Below are positions 53,491 through 64,000 of a DNA stretch of 64,000 nt, one piece after another; positions within the stretch are counted from its first letter, which is position 1; each line of letters opens with the position of its first letter. The notes below the pieces were generated by a model. That model saw nothing but the letters and a program-made list of their open reading frames with translations. It did not search any database and had not been told where the DNA came from. Position numbers and translations under genes: made by a program. The stretch is from Hyposmocoma kahamanoa (taxonomy: Eukaryota > Arthropoda > Insecta > Lepidoptera > Cosmopterigidae), in the NCBI RefSeq assembly GCF_003589595.1, contig NW_020653945.1, positions 4,451,026 through 4,515,025 on the forward strand, read 5' to 3'.

Positions 53491-54714
53491 GAGAGGACTA
53501 TAAGTTTCCGGAACTGGCCACTTACATAAACAATATTTAAAAAGTAAATTATACATTTGAAAAAAGAACTCTTTGGCTATAGAATACAGTTTGTTTCATC
53601 TGACTGTCACTTGTTTTTACTTTGTGGCGTCATTTTTAGAAATTGGTTGTCTATGTATGGCGATCCATGAATTTAAAGACGTGAAAATTTTCGTAGTATG
53701 ATTTTTTCATGCAGAACAATTATTTATAGCTGGTTTGCAGAATTCAAACACGGTCGTGTGAATCTCAGTGACGAATTTCGTGATGGTCGCCCGTCCACTG
53801 CTGTGAACAACAAAAACATCGATGCTGTGCGCCGTATGATCAAAACAGACGGGCATGTGACATAACATGAGATTCGGGCATCTTTAGGCATGGGCATGAG
53901 TCAAATACAATCAATACGTCACAAATATTTGGGTGTGAAAGAGCTGTGCTCTCGTGGGTTCCACACAATTTGACTGAGGCTGAAAAAACGGATCGCGTCA
54001 CTTGGTGCAATGCCATGCTTACCAGATTCAACGAAGGGGCGTCAAATTTGGTGTGGGACATAATAACAGGTGACGAAACATGTATTTATAATTACCATCC
54101 CAAAACAAAGCAGCAATCGAGCGAATGGGTCTTTTTGAGATGAGCCGAAAAGTGGCAAAGTGGCGCGCGTGCAAAGTGCCTCTAAGCGGATGATTGCTTC
54201 TTTTTTTAATAAAACTGGACACGTGGCTACTGTTGCTTTGGAGAATCGTTGTACCGTGAATAGTGATTGGTACACGACCATTTGTTTGCCGGAAGTTATT
54301 GACAAACTCCGTAAAAATAACCGTAAAAGCCGTATCATCTTGCACCACGATAATGCCAGTTCTCACAAGGCCAGACAGACAAATTAATTTTTGAAGGTGA
54401 ACAACGTTGACCTTATGAGGCATCCCGCGTACAGCCCCGACCTGGCACCTTCTGACTTTTATTTATTTCCAAAAATTACGAACCAGTTACGCGGTCAACG
54501 ATTTTCATCACCTGAAGAGGCTGTCGATGTGTATGAAAAATATGTTTCGGAGATTGTCACGGATGAGTAGCATAAATGTTTTCAAAATTTGTTAATTCGT
54601 ATGAAAAAGTGCATTAACGCTAACGGAGAATATTTTGAGAAACAATAAATTCGTTTCTGACCATTTATAGTATTTTTTTCTTATTCATTCCGGAAACTTA
54701 CAGTGCGCCACCCA
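53491..54714 (+). mobile_element. Decayed mariner element, copy 1 (~1.2 kb)
   Basis: Ends 'ctataagtttccggaa' and, inward from the right, 'ctgtaagtttccggaa' lie next to TA on both sides (53489-53490, 54715-54716). The remnant transposase is in several frames: 'NLSDEFRDGRPSTAV', a stop after 'DGHVT', 'HEIRASLGMGMSQIQSI', a frameshift, 'NLVWDIITGDETCIYNY', another shift, 'RIILHHDNASSHKA', a stop, 'HPAYSPDLAPSDFYLFPKI'. The three catalytic Asp (ITGDET, HHDN, APSD) are kept and the last two are 34 residues apart (DD34D). A deletion of about 80 bp removes N-terminal sequence present in copy 2. Not functional. Confidence 0.92.
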
Positions 54715-54716
54715 TA

Positions 54717-55039
54717 TAATAAAAGTTGCAATACTATAGCTACGACTAGTGGCGTGGACTTAGCTTGCAAGTTGTTTTCTTGGTAGCTGACGATCAAAAA
54801 TGTTTTTTCTTTTGTTTTTTTTTTTAAATTTGTTGTCCATTGGCGCGGTGTGAGAAGTGTGCGCGAGAAGTTGGCGCGGTAAAAGTGCGCGCTTGAAGTT
54901 GGCGCTGTTGGCGGAAAGAAGCACGGCATAAGTCGTTTAGTGACTAATAGAATTGTCACTGCAGCAACATAAATGATGAAGGAAAATATCGTGGTGAAAC
55001 CTACTTGTTGAAGAAGAATCATAAGAAAGAAGAATCACA
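54717..55039. other. Unassigned; short Bm1-like SINE fragment at 54970-55015
   Basis: 'atgatgaaggaaaatatcgt' then ggtgaaacct matches the Bm1-like body only. No gene supported. Confidence 0.5.
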
Positions 55040-55205
55040 AAGATCTGCAACAAACACATGGAAAAGTTCGTGAGGTCCGTTGGTTGGTTCCATGGCTTAG
55101 TTGGCACAGCGTCTGCCGCGATTTACTGGGAAACATTGGTTCGAATCCAACCGGATTACAACAAACTAGTGGAGTACTTTCACAAATAAATAATTAAATA
55201 TCATG
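55040..55205 (+). repeat. tRep-B copy 8, tRNA-like part joined to head
   Basis: Plus-strand order: 'caacaaacacatggaaaagt', A box TGGCTTAGTTGG, B box GGTTCGAATCC, then directly 'acaacaaactagtggagtac' and 'attaaatatcatggtcgtga'. Most of the tail motif between is deleted. It starts and stops at other points of the unit than copies 4, 6 and 7. Confidence 0.85.
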
Positions 55206-56834
55206 GTCGTGAAACAAACTGACATTCACTAAAACTTAACAAGAATCATAAGATTTGGAAAACGCGAGAAGTACCAAATTTATATTGGGCAAGAGGGTTT
55301 TCTAGGGTTTAACACCATAATGATGTTGACGAAAGTACGAAAGGACAACTCGTCTTCCTTGGTTTTTAATTTGTCAAATAACATAAGACCGTGCGAACCG
55401 ATCTAGTTAATTAGTTACATGATAAATATTTATAGGCTTTCAATAACCATAATGCAAAAGAGCTTAGCTTATTATTATATACAGTTGGTAGGAAATTATA
55501 CAAGCCCGACGATCTCTGTAAATTTATAATTCCGAGTTAATAATTACTACGCAGATATTGTATGCTTACCAGAGGTTATTAGCGTAGATGAGAATGAGCT
55601 GAGTGTTAGAGGTGGGTGTTAAATAACGTCACGATGAAAAAATCACAGTGATCAGCCGTCAAATAGTATCACCGCGACTTTATATGAAGGAACGACGACG
55701 TTCCAAAAACACAGCACCTCCGTTCCACTAACTGTCTCACGACATACGACATATTTTACGAACAAAATCATACGGGATCTCCATTCCGTAGAGACTGGCG
55801 ACTGCGCTAATCATTATAGTTCGCTTTCATTTTGAAATTCTAATTATGAACCAAGAAATAATTAGATCAGTATAAATACCGTGTAAATATTGTAAAAATA
55901 CAAGTAGATAGAAAGATATTTGTACAGAAATGATCCAAAATAATAAACACGCCTCATGGTCTTATTAACGAACAATGCGACAAGCCTGCAAAATCTGTGA
56001 AGTAATTTTTGAGGATACATTTTTCAAATATAAACATACATAACACTTAGAGGATGGAAAAAAATTAATTTCCATGTCTATAAGACATAACGTGACGTTA
56101 GTGACAGGCGTGACAAAATCAAGGTGATTTGTCACTGTGATTTTTTTGTAACTGGAACGACAGTCACAGTGATAGGAATGTAAAGCTTTGCCTCATGTCT
56201 ACTGAGTATATTTGCGTAAATTTCTAGTAAGCAATACCATGGTAATAAGACACACACGCGCCAATAATTACACTTAAAGCGCTTGGTGTTAAAAAATGAT
56301 ATTAAACGGTATACGGTTTTTATTGTTGTGTTTATAGCTCAACCCTAGGCACTAGCCTCTTGAGAACCGGATGAAGTCAGTGATAACGATCTGTGACAAC
56401 CCTGTACACTGGCTGATCTGGGGTCAGAACTTAGAAGGTTCCTGTGCCCGCACAGGTTATAATGCTTTTCTCGTATTCAGACCCTTATCTATAATCAAAA
56501 CTTATGCAGAAAGATACAGTGGCTGTTGTGTTTGTGGTAGTTTGGAATAAGAGTGCCTCAAATATAGAATTGTGCAGCATTTAATTTCTATACCAAACGC
56601 AAAGCTGGTATACAAATATCCATTTTATTACCTATTGCATTTAACAAAGATTGTATCAATGAAGCACGAGAATACTGTGAAGAACACCTTTTTTTTTTAA
56701 ATTGTGCTTATACAACCTGTCGGTACAACTACAATAATAATGTAACAATAACAACCCTACACTGTGCCTACACTTAGAGAGAAATGTAGGCATTTACACG
56801 CCGAACTGGCTCTTATTTATACTATGGTAATACA
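55206..56834. other. Unassigned DNA
   Basis: 'gaaaaaatcacagtgat' near 55634 and its inverted relative 'cactgtgatttttttg' near 56136 may mark an old ~500-bp inverted-repeat element. The terminal ends are not recognisable. No gene supported. Confidence 0.45.
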
Positions 56835-56836
56835 TA

Positions 56837-57515
56837 GGGCGCACTATAAGTTTCCGGAACTGGCCACTTACGTAAACAATATTTAAAAGCAACTACAACA
56901 TTTGAAAATGGAACTCTTTGACTGTAGAATACAGTTTGTTTCATCTGACTGTCACTTGTTTTTACATTGTGGCGTCATTTTAGAAATTGGTTGTCTACAT
57001 CACTATGGACTTAACTCGTGAAAATTTTCGTAGTGTAATTTTCTACGACTTTAAGTGTAATTTAACAGCTCAGCGGAGCTTCCCTCGGCATCAAACTGCT
57101 TTTGGCGATGAAGCACCATGCAAGACGACTATTTATAGCTGTTTGCAGAATTCAAACGCGGTTGTGTGAATCTCAGTGACGAATTTCGCTGTGAACAACA
57201 AAAACATCGATGCTGTGCGCCGTATGCCTCCCGCGTACAGTCCCGACTTGGCACCTTGTAATTTTTATTTATTTCCAAAAATTAAGAACCAGTTACGCGG
57301 ATGAAAATAGTACGATTTTCATCACCTGAAGAGGCTGTCGAAGAGTATGCATAACACGTTTCAGAGATTGTCACGGAGGAGTGGCATAAATGTTTTCAAA
57401 ATTGGTTCATTCGCATGAAAAAGTGCATTAACGCTAACGGATAATATTTTGAGAAACAATAAATTCATTTCTGATCATTTATAGTATTTTTTTCTTATTC
57501 ATTCCGGAAACTTAT
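56837..57515 (+). mobile_element. Mariner element, copy 2, internally deleted (~680 bp)
   Basis: The left end is gggcgcactataagtttccg after TA; the right end stops at 'ttccggaaacttat', so it is clipped. The transposase start at 57004 reads MDLTRENFRSVIFYDF, then 'HQTAFGDEAPCKTTIY', and frameshifts after S-C-L-Q. After 'AVRRM' the sequence jumps directly to 'AYSPDLAPCNFYLFPK', losing over 500 bp including the first two catalytic residues. The third catalytic Asp is replaced by Asn (A-P-C-N). Same orientation as copy 1 and 2.1 kb away. Confidence 0.9.
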
Positions 57516-58464
57516 GCATGGAGTGTGTAATAATACGTCACCCTGATAACCCCGAAATTATTGTATGTACTGCATTTTGTTTTACAAATGGTAGCTGCTA
57601 AGTAATATCTTTTGACTATTTCTAATTAAAGAGTAGTACTGGCCACTATCTTGACGTGTTCACTGTTAATTCTTTCTTCAAAATTAACGACACTCGTTTA
57701 TTACTTTTCTCTTTGCATGGACAACATGTCGAAAGAAAGAATATCATGATGTTTCTTTTGATTCTTTGATATCTTTCAATTCATCTACATATTTTTGTAA
57801 AAATACATCACTACACAATTGTCAGAACCATACACTGTTATGGTCAATGACTGTTATACTTAATTATTAAAGTTTATTCCGCTACCATCAACGATATCTA
57901 TGTAGCGTACTATATGAGGCGTTCCATACACACGCTTTGTTTCACTGATGTGCGGTGGAGATACAACCCTTCAATATCATATATTAATAAATATTATTAT
58001 AAAAAAGAGTAGGCTGCATGGTCTAAAGGTCTTTGCCTTTCCGCAAGGAAAAGTACTTAACATAACATCAATAATTTCAACTACTCGACTGTATTTTTTT
58101 CTTTTACTGGATTTCTTTTTTTTTGAGTAATATAATAATTATAAATAGTAAGCGGGAGGTCCTGAGTCAATGCAAAATGAAATCTATAGTACAATTAACA
58201 GCGACTTTGCCAGGAGCTTTACGTTAATTCCCCAACTAGGGATAAATAATATTATTGGTAAACACTTAATATTATCTGTCTGTATAGCTCATTCCCAATA
58301 GGTATAAACTGTCACGTCTGTCCACGGTACTATGGTATCGATATTCTTACATAAAATTCAATACTAAAACGAAACATTAGTATTTATGTGGTCTGTGCGA
58401 AAGACTATCACTATTGATAGTGTTTTTTGTTTTCTTTGGAACGTGTATGTAGTTCCTGTGAATG
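57516..58464. other. Unassigned AT-rich DNA
   Basis: Nothing supported. Confidence 0.55.
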
Positions 58465-58472
58465 TTTTTGCC

Positions 58473-58815
58473 CTTAGAATAATAACGCATAAAAACCTAG
58501 TCCGCACACGCTAAGTGAGGCAAATTGAACCCCCAAAGGGCCTACACGAACGGGCGGGCCGTCAGTGCTATTTTGGTTAAAAATGACGAAATGTGCGGTA
58601 AATGAGTGTAAAAATACGTCAGACAAATAAAAAATATATACTAACATCACATTCCACAGCGAAGTAACGCGTTTCAACTTGTATTTTTATATAAATATTC
58701 ATTAAAACCGAAAATTAACCTACTACTAAAACTAGCCTACATGAATTTGATTTTTGCCTCACTTGTGACAGTTCGTTTGATATGAAACTACCATTCTATG
58801 CGTTATTATTCTAAG
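58473..58815 (+). mobile_element. P-superfamily-like non-autonomous element, copy 2 (343 bp)
   Basis: Ends CTTAGAATAATAACGCAT and, inward from the right, CTTAGAATAATAACGCATAG. Flanks tttttgcc (58465-58472) and tttgtgcc (58816-58823) match at 7 of 8 positions. It corresponds, in the opposite orientation, to copy 1 at 46926. It lacks about 270 bp at its 3' side that copy 1 retains. The missing part in copy 1 is bounded by two 'ttctatg' strings, so the short form probably arose by deletion between them. The THAP-like frame at 58583-58630 (M-T-K-C-A-V-N-E-C-K-N-T-S-D-K) stops early, but the later T-N-I-T-F-H-S-E-V codons are still present downstream in frame. Confidence 0.75.
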
Positions 58816-58823
58816 TTTGTGCC

Positions 58824-60477
58824 TATACATTTGAAAAAAAATGCACGACTGACAACCCTGTCTTGCAACAGAATATTTTTGTTTTGTAATTTTAAAAAAA
58901 TTCACTGATACCAAAACCTTTAATCTACTATTTAGTACGTAGATATCATCGACTGGTACTCTGCCTGAAGTTTGAACATTGCACGCTGTCGAGGTTATGT
59001 CAGTTTACAATTCTGGCTATATCTGAAACATTCGCATTTTACAGCTGACAACAGGCTCAAAATAAAACTCTATATAGCCATATATAACAACTAAACGACG
59101 GCATATCTCGTCTGTTCGTTCAATTGGCCATTTGATACCGTGATCGGATAGCGCAATGCGAAGCTCGAAAAATTGCCGTTGTCATATTATGTTCTTGTTA
59201 CTCGAGTCGCAGAGATTTTGTTATGTCTGATATCAACTACCAAAGAAGTAATTCGAAAAATCTAAAACATTTTTTTTATGAACCTATTATGTGCCACTGC
59301 TGGGCATAGGTCTCCCCGGAAATTCTCCATTTCTCCGTCTTTGGCGATACGTCCAAAGTTCGCTACGATGCGAAAAAATAATCGAATATAACTAATGCTT
59401 TTATCACATGAAAGTCTTAAAAGAACCGATCTCAAAAATCATTCATCCCTGGTAGGTATATCCCGGGTATTCTGGTTATTGCCCTCAGAGTTATCGTTAT
59501 TCTGGTATTCATAGTTCAGGAAATTCCCTAATTTCAGACCAGAAATTTGGTGTGATTATCTGGCATTTTTCCCTAAAATACTTCTCTTTGGCATAGCTTC
59601 TACGAAAAACAATCTAACAGAGAGACAGTCGAGGTGCAACAGTGCTATAAATATCTCATTTCCAATACGTCGGGAACTATGCCTTACATTTGAACAAATG
59701 TGAAATCTTGTACTCGTAATTGAGCCTGTGCAATGTGCATACTGCCTACGTACGATGGCGTGCTGACGCTTTGGGCTTCGCCCTCAGGTGGGCCTCGGCC
59801 TACGGCCTCGGCATTCTGACTTGGTTTTAAACAATGAACATAGCTCTTTAATGGCGGTCATATTGAACTATGAATAAATGTAAATTCTGATTATTATTAT
59901 TAAACATGTTAAACACCCATAAAATACGACCGCAAAAGTCATCGATCTCCTAGTTGGCAACACTTAGAGGGAATATTTTCTTCAAATTCAAACGGGACCA
60001 CTTTTCAAATGAGGTACGCTCTTTTCTACAAAAAAAGAATCATCAAAATCAGTTCACAAATTATCGCGACATTAATTACGAGTTATCGCGTAACATACAT
60101 AAAAAAACATACTGTAGAATTGAGACCCTCCGTCGTTTTTCGAAGTCGGTTAACAAATAATACTAACTACATGAAACAAATTATGTAACATTTTATGACT
60201 TTCCTATTTAAGCGTAAAAAACTAGCGACTAACTTTATTCGTAGAATCTTTAAACCTCTCTCCTCAAAAGTTGTCATTTTGCAGATGAGACCTTATTACA
60301 ATAAGGGTATTTACAGTAAATATTACACCTTTAGGATTTTGCTGAGGCTTCATTGCTTTTGCAGCGCCTCTGGTATATTAGCGGATACTTGGATGGATGA
60401 TTTTTACGCAGTTGGATTTTAAATATTACTTTGCTACTCTTGCTGAAGTAGATGTTTTTTAAATAAAATAAGTGAGG
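58824..60477. other. Mostly unassigned; RTE-like 3' scrap at 59283-59330
   Basis: 'tgccactgctgggcataggt' (minus strand acctatgcccagcagtggca) matches the 'gatgcccagcagtgggcg' end of the RTE copy at 43035. 59085-59160 shares 'ccgtgatcggata' and its surroundings with 62500-62570. The frames at 59954-60160 and 60195-60422 have no motif I recognise. Confidence 0.5.
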
Positions 60478-60585
60478 TCAAATATCTCCATCTCACCTGA
60501 TGGAAAGTGACGATGCGGTCGACGATGTAGCATGCACACCTAAATAATGCCTATTCACTCTCGCCTTGAATCGTGCAAAAGAACA
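60478..60585 (-). pseudogene. LINE 3' end, copy 3
   Basis: Minus-strand match to 29800-29890 only: 'ttcaaggcgagagtgaatag' to 'caggtgagatggagatattt'. Confidence 0.75.
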
Positions 60586-60639
60586 CCACGTAAAAATAAT
60601 AAAACAAATAATCCAAATGCAACTTCACAAACACCATAA

Positions 60640-60735
60640 CCTAAAATATACATGACGATATGTAAACGATACGTGGTTCGCCTCTCTACGAGGCATCCTC
60701 AGGAGTTGTTGACTGTTCGACGCTTTTTCGAAGAT
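60640..60735. repeat. Repeat shared with 50655-50790
   Basis: Shares 'ttcgcctctctacgaggcat', then cctcaggagttgttgactgt. The palindromic 'cctctctacgagg' core is shared. Class unknown. Confidence 0.6.
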
Positions 60736-60839
60736 GATCGAGAAGCTATTTACTTTCATTTTTATTAATATGAGTTTCCGCATAGTAACGCCTGAACATA
60801 AATTATTCAAAAACTGTAGGCGAATACCAATGGGATGTT

Positions 60840-61110
60840 GACGAAGATAGCAGAAAAAATGAATCTGGCTATATTCCGTAGGTTCAGTGTGTTACATGTT
60901 GACAACAACTGAATGAACTCCCAGTCGGGGTATTCCCACTAGAATACAGCATGGAGTCCTTCAAAAGGGGTTTGAGAAGCGTCCTAAAAGGTTGGCAACG
61001 CGCTCGTGACGCCTCTGGTGTTGCAGGCGTTCATAGGCGGCGGTAACCGCTTTCCATCATGCGGGCAGTATGCCTGTTTGCTGCCTACATGATATTAAAA
61101 AAAACTAGAG
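60840..61110 (+). pseudogene. LINE ORF2 C-terminal end and 3' tail
   Basis: The frame reads S-R-R-G-I-P-T-R-I-Q-like sequence into 'MESFKRGLRSVLKGWQRARD', then 'ASGVAGVHRRR' and a stop. The DNA continues 'ggtaaccgctttccatcatg' and 'gggcagtatgcctgtttgct', ending in an A-run at about 61093-61110. I recall this 'cttaccatcaggcgggccgtatgctcgtttgcc' type of tail, here diverged, from lepidopteran LINEs. Clade not assigned. Confidence 0.6.
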
Positions 61111-61214
61111 TTAAAAAAAATTTGATGATGATTGACTTCCACAATACATTACTCTAAACATATTTAATAATATGTATCTCTACTGTAATGTTCCTTTGTT
61201 TTGTATTGTGGGAA

Positions 61215-61692
61215 TAAATTAAGATATTTATTATTATTCTTTATTTTTTATTCTCATTTATTTGCATACCATACAATATAATGTACATAAAATTATGGAC
61301 CCTGAATACGGCCCAGCAAATAGTAGAAGAGAGGACTAGTCATAATTATTACATTTACTTAATATGTAATTAATTAAATATCTATCAACTGTTTTGTATT
61401 ATTTAATATTTTTTATAATATTTACATTTTCTATTGTAACTAAAACTAAATTTAAATAAATATGTTTACAACTAGTTAACAAAACCCAGGTACCAAGAAT
61501 TTCATCTTCTAAAAAATCTTTTACATTATAATAGCCTTTATTTATTAGTAATTTCTTTAAGATTTTCAAAAAATATTTGTTGTTTTGTAAATTTTTTATA
61601 CTCTCCGGAAATATTATATTATTGTTATTCTTCGTTTGTACTAATTTGTAATGTGAGGAAAAAAGCGGCATCGTTATAGCTGGCAGGGTCAT
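61215..61692 (-). pseudogene. LINE reverse transcriptase C-terminus with 3' UTR
   Basis: On the minus strand a 97-residue open frame (61399-61692) contains 'YKLVQTKNNNNIIFPESIKN', then 'FLKILKKLLINKGYYNVKDF' and L-E-D-E. The P-x-S-I-K-N ... F-K-x-x-L-K-K-x-L-x-x-K-x-Y-Y-x-x-x-(D/E)-F-L pattern is the usual last segment of CR1/Jockey-like LINE ORF2 proteins. The stretch down to about 61215, ending in an ATT-rich run, would be its 3' UTR. No stop interrupts the retained part. Confidence 0.65.
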
Positions 61693-61699
61693 CTAACTT

Positions 61700-62697
61700 C
61701 AAATGTACTCTAAACCTAGTCATCTATAAGATGTAATTACTATGAGTGTAAGTTTTTCTTTGTTTTACTAACCAATATGGGTTAATGATACAAAATGATA
61801 TATTTGAATTGAAAATTTTATTTAATTAGCTCAAAAGATTACTGTTATTAACAATAATCATTTGATCTGATAATAAATAAATGTCATTGATTTGACTAGA
61901 CAAAATCTAATACTGGAGCATCAGAGACATGAGATTTTATACATGCTATAAGAACAGTATCCATCAATTTTTTTTCGAATTAAAATAATGATTCCTGTCG
62001 GCGCGCTGACATGTGATTGGTCGAGAGAAAAAATAGACACGCGAGCAGGAATTAGTTCTGTTGTCACCGTGCTGAAGTGTGATTGGATGAGAGCAATATT
62101 AGCGGGAATAATTCTTATTAGATCGCAATGAAAAATATTGGAAATTACAAGTAGACTTACTTAATTAAGTCATTCTGTTAAAAGAAAAATAAATAACAAT
62201 TTGCATAACTTTTCTTCGCATGATCTACTGGTAAAATTGTACAATTAATTGTTATAGTAATTACCTGTTACGTTTAATAAACTACCTATTAATTGTCGAT
62301 GATTTTTCTCATGTTAATGTTTTTTTGTTTTCTTGAGAATAAGCAGTACGCTCAGAACTGTTTGTTACCGTAGGTATAATGGGATAGTGCCTACGTGACC
62401 CAGACAAGTATTAAGCGTCAGTGCGAGCCCTTTTCTAACGAAATACCCTACATATCCTGCCTTCGTGCTTCAACTAATAGTCTCTGTTAAAACCTTCTTA
62501 GTCCAACTACACACGTCCCGGTTACTCCATTCAATTGACCAGCCGTGATCGGATAAAGCGATATAATGCATAATGCCCCCGGTAAATTGCCAGCAAACTC
62601 TTTCAATAGATGTATGAGACAGTCGGAGGACAATGGCTTATGATGCTCATTCATTTCACGTAAAAGCAAATGATTTCGTTACGCGATAAGTTTTCGT
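61700..62697. other. Unassigned AT-rich DNA
   Basis: Contains two 'gtgattgg' (CCAAT-like) boxes near 62013 and 62083 inside similar short contexts, probably an old local duplication and not a promoter. No gene supported. Confidence 0.45.
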
Positions 62698-63118
62698 TAC
62701 ACCTTATTTTACTTAATCGAATGAAAATTTCATTGCACTAGGTCATGGTAGGGTATAAATAGGTATAATAACTAATAAATAAAATACTAATAACACATAT
62801 ATTTTAAAACGCGTCGTAAAATTATGAGTACAAATAACGGTACTTCAATTTGAATCCGTAGAATAGACTTGAGTTTACAACTACTACTTAGTAGCAGCTT
62901 GTTTGTCCTATCAATTAGTATTATAAAAAAATATGTTTTCTTGGCACTTTATTTTGCTTAAATGAAAATTTTATTACACTAAGTCTCGGCATTGTTAAAA
63001 ACAGTTACATGCTACTTATATCAGTTGTATTTAAAGAAGCGTCTTAAAATTATAGATGTGAATATAACTAACTTCAATTTGACTCTGTCGAATAAACCTA
63101 AGTTTGCGACTAGCTACC
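62698..63118. repeat. Diverged tandem duplication, period ~244 bp
   Basis: Unit 1 starts 'cttattttacttaatcgaat' and unit 2 'ctttattttgcttaaatgaa'. Both continue 'gaaaatttcattgcactagg' / 'gaaaattttattacactaag' and later 'acttcaatttgaatccgt' / 'acttcaatttgactctgt'. Many substitutions and indels show it is old. Confidence 0.75.
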
Positions 63119-63149
63119 TTAAACGCAAACAGATTTTTTTTTATATCAA

Positions 63150-63500
63150 AATGTAAGTGCACATTTGACCTTCACATCACCCGATGAAAATTGACGATAA
63201 GGTCGATGATGGAGGATGCACACCTAAATAAAGCCTATTCACTCTCGCCTTGGTAAGGTCCAAGTTATATAACGTTCAAGGAACAAGTCTGCAGGCAGGG
63301 AATTTCACTCGATAGCAGTTCGCCATATAAATGTGGAAGCGTAACGCTTCGTGTGAATCTTAAGAATATCCACAACATAGGGGTGGAACCCAAGCCTACG
63401 TCTAGTCCGTCGGTGATGGAAAGGAGAAGGCGGAATTACATCGCATACTCTCCGTAAAATATTATTCTGTAAAATACCGGCAAGCTGGCAACTTAACGGC
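63150..63500 (-). pseudogene. LINE C-terminus and 3' end, copy 4
   Basis: Minus-strand match to 29540-29890, as long as copy 1. It includes 'gaagcgttacgcttccacat', 'ttgttccttgaacgttatat', 'ccttaccaaggcgagagtga' and 'catcgggtgatgtgaaggtc'. Several codon changes and indels are present. Confidence 0.8.
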
Positions 63501-63621
63501 GGTGTTCAAGGCTCTGCAGCTTCGCCTCTACTAATTGCAACTCACAGTAGTCACCGTACTGAGATTTAGAGACAGATATTCAATGTCTTATTTTTGATAT
63601 TGTAGAGTCACGTATTTTTCT

Positions 63622-63810
63622 AGGTGTAATTGCAGGCACATGGGACATGTCAAGTTATATCTCAGGATGAAGGGCGTAGTGGCGGCTCAGATCTTTGCGA
63701 TTTGTAGCTCTGAGTGGCACTGCAACTGTTATGGACAGGCGTGTAGCTTACCATCACGCACGCCTCGTTCGTCCCGTCACTTGATATCATAAAATAAAAT
63801 AAAAAACAAA
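63622..63810 (+). repeat. Rep-A copy, 5'-truncated, A-rich tail
   Basis: Starts 'gtgtaattgcaggcacatgg' and ends 'cacttgatatcataaaataa' in an A-rich run of aaaat units. Like the copy at 35930 it is cut at about the same internal side. Confidence 0.88.
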
Positions 63811-64000
63811 ATTGACTATTCTCTAAATTTTTACCTTTCAACTAAATTCTTATCGTAATTAGAAAAAATAAACGAGAACAGCATCGGCTAACTCCTCAAA
63901 CATGGTGTCCATTTTACGCAATCTTAATTATTTTCTCGCATTGTGTGAGAAAAGCGTTATACAACGTGTCTCGAAAGAAATAGTAATTGTTGGATGAGTC
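63811..64000. other. Unassigned DNA to window edge
   Basis: Nothing supported. Confidence 0.6.

Overview
This is nuclear, AT-rich DNA of an insect, most likely a moth or butterfly (Lepidoptera). The clade call rests on many dispersed repeats that resemble lepidopteran families: a Bm1-like tRNA-derived SINE, RTE-, Jockey- and CR1-like LINE ends, an 'accgacttc' repeat, and TTA-flanked MITEs. I find no convincing host gene. The only long intact reading frame is a transposase. The window reads as intergenic or intronic DNA built from layers of transposable elements. It contains one assembly gap of 400 N (13954-14353).

Layout. 1-13000: simple repeats, tRNA-derived SINEs, copies of an abundant ~300-bp repeat (called Rep-A here), a 668-bp foldback, LINE 3' ends, an inverted-repeat element at 9667-10507 and several near-perfect palindromes. 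13000-17700: a Jockey-type LINE end, the gap, a cluster of a ~340-bp tRNA-like repeat (called tRep-B here) interrupted by a PIF/Harbinger-type MITE and by a 128-bp insert, then a hAT-type MITE and an inverted pair of Rep-A. 17700-24000: SINEs, tRep-B, a minisatellite, an unidentified GC-richer segment and a second Harbinger-type MITE. 24056-26636: a P-superfamily-like element carrying a THAP-like first exon, into which an intact Tc1-type element (24356-25898) has jumped. 26700-46000: LINE tails, a tandem duplication, a two-copy ~510-bp repeat, four short MITEs or MITE ends and an RTE LINE (41925-43080). 46926-47540 and 58473-58815: two copies of another non-autonomous element with 8-bp target duplications and a THAP-like start. 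49000-64000: Rep-A, a poly(A) retroposon, two decayed mariner copies, and LINE 3' ends.

How the parts relate. The Tc1 copy has an intact DD34E transposase and perfect 26-bp ends, so it is the youngest autonomous-looking element. Everything else is truncated, internally deleted or frameshifted and would depend on enzymes encoded elsewhere. Nesting gives relative ages: Tc1 into the P-like element; Harbinger MITE into tRep-B; Harbinger MITE into the 'accgacttc' repeat, with an empty paralogue present at 22657; and an unknown ~460-bp segment into Rep-A. The most interesting signal is that two unrelated-looking terminal-repeat families both keep a short reading frame of the form M-x2-C-x4-C-K-N...I-T-F-H, the N-terminal half of a THAP zinc finger, inside elements flanked by 8-bp duplications. 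That combination points to P-element-like transposons. All identifications come from reading the sequence; no database search was run.
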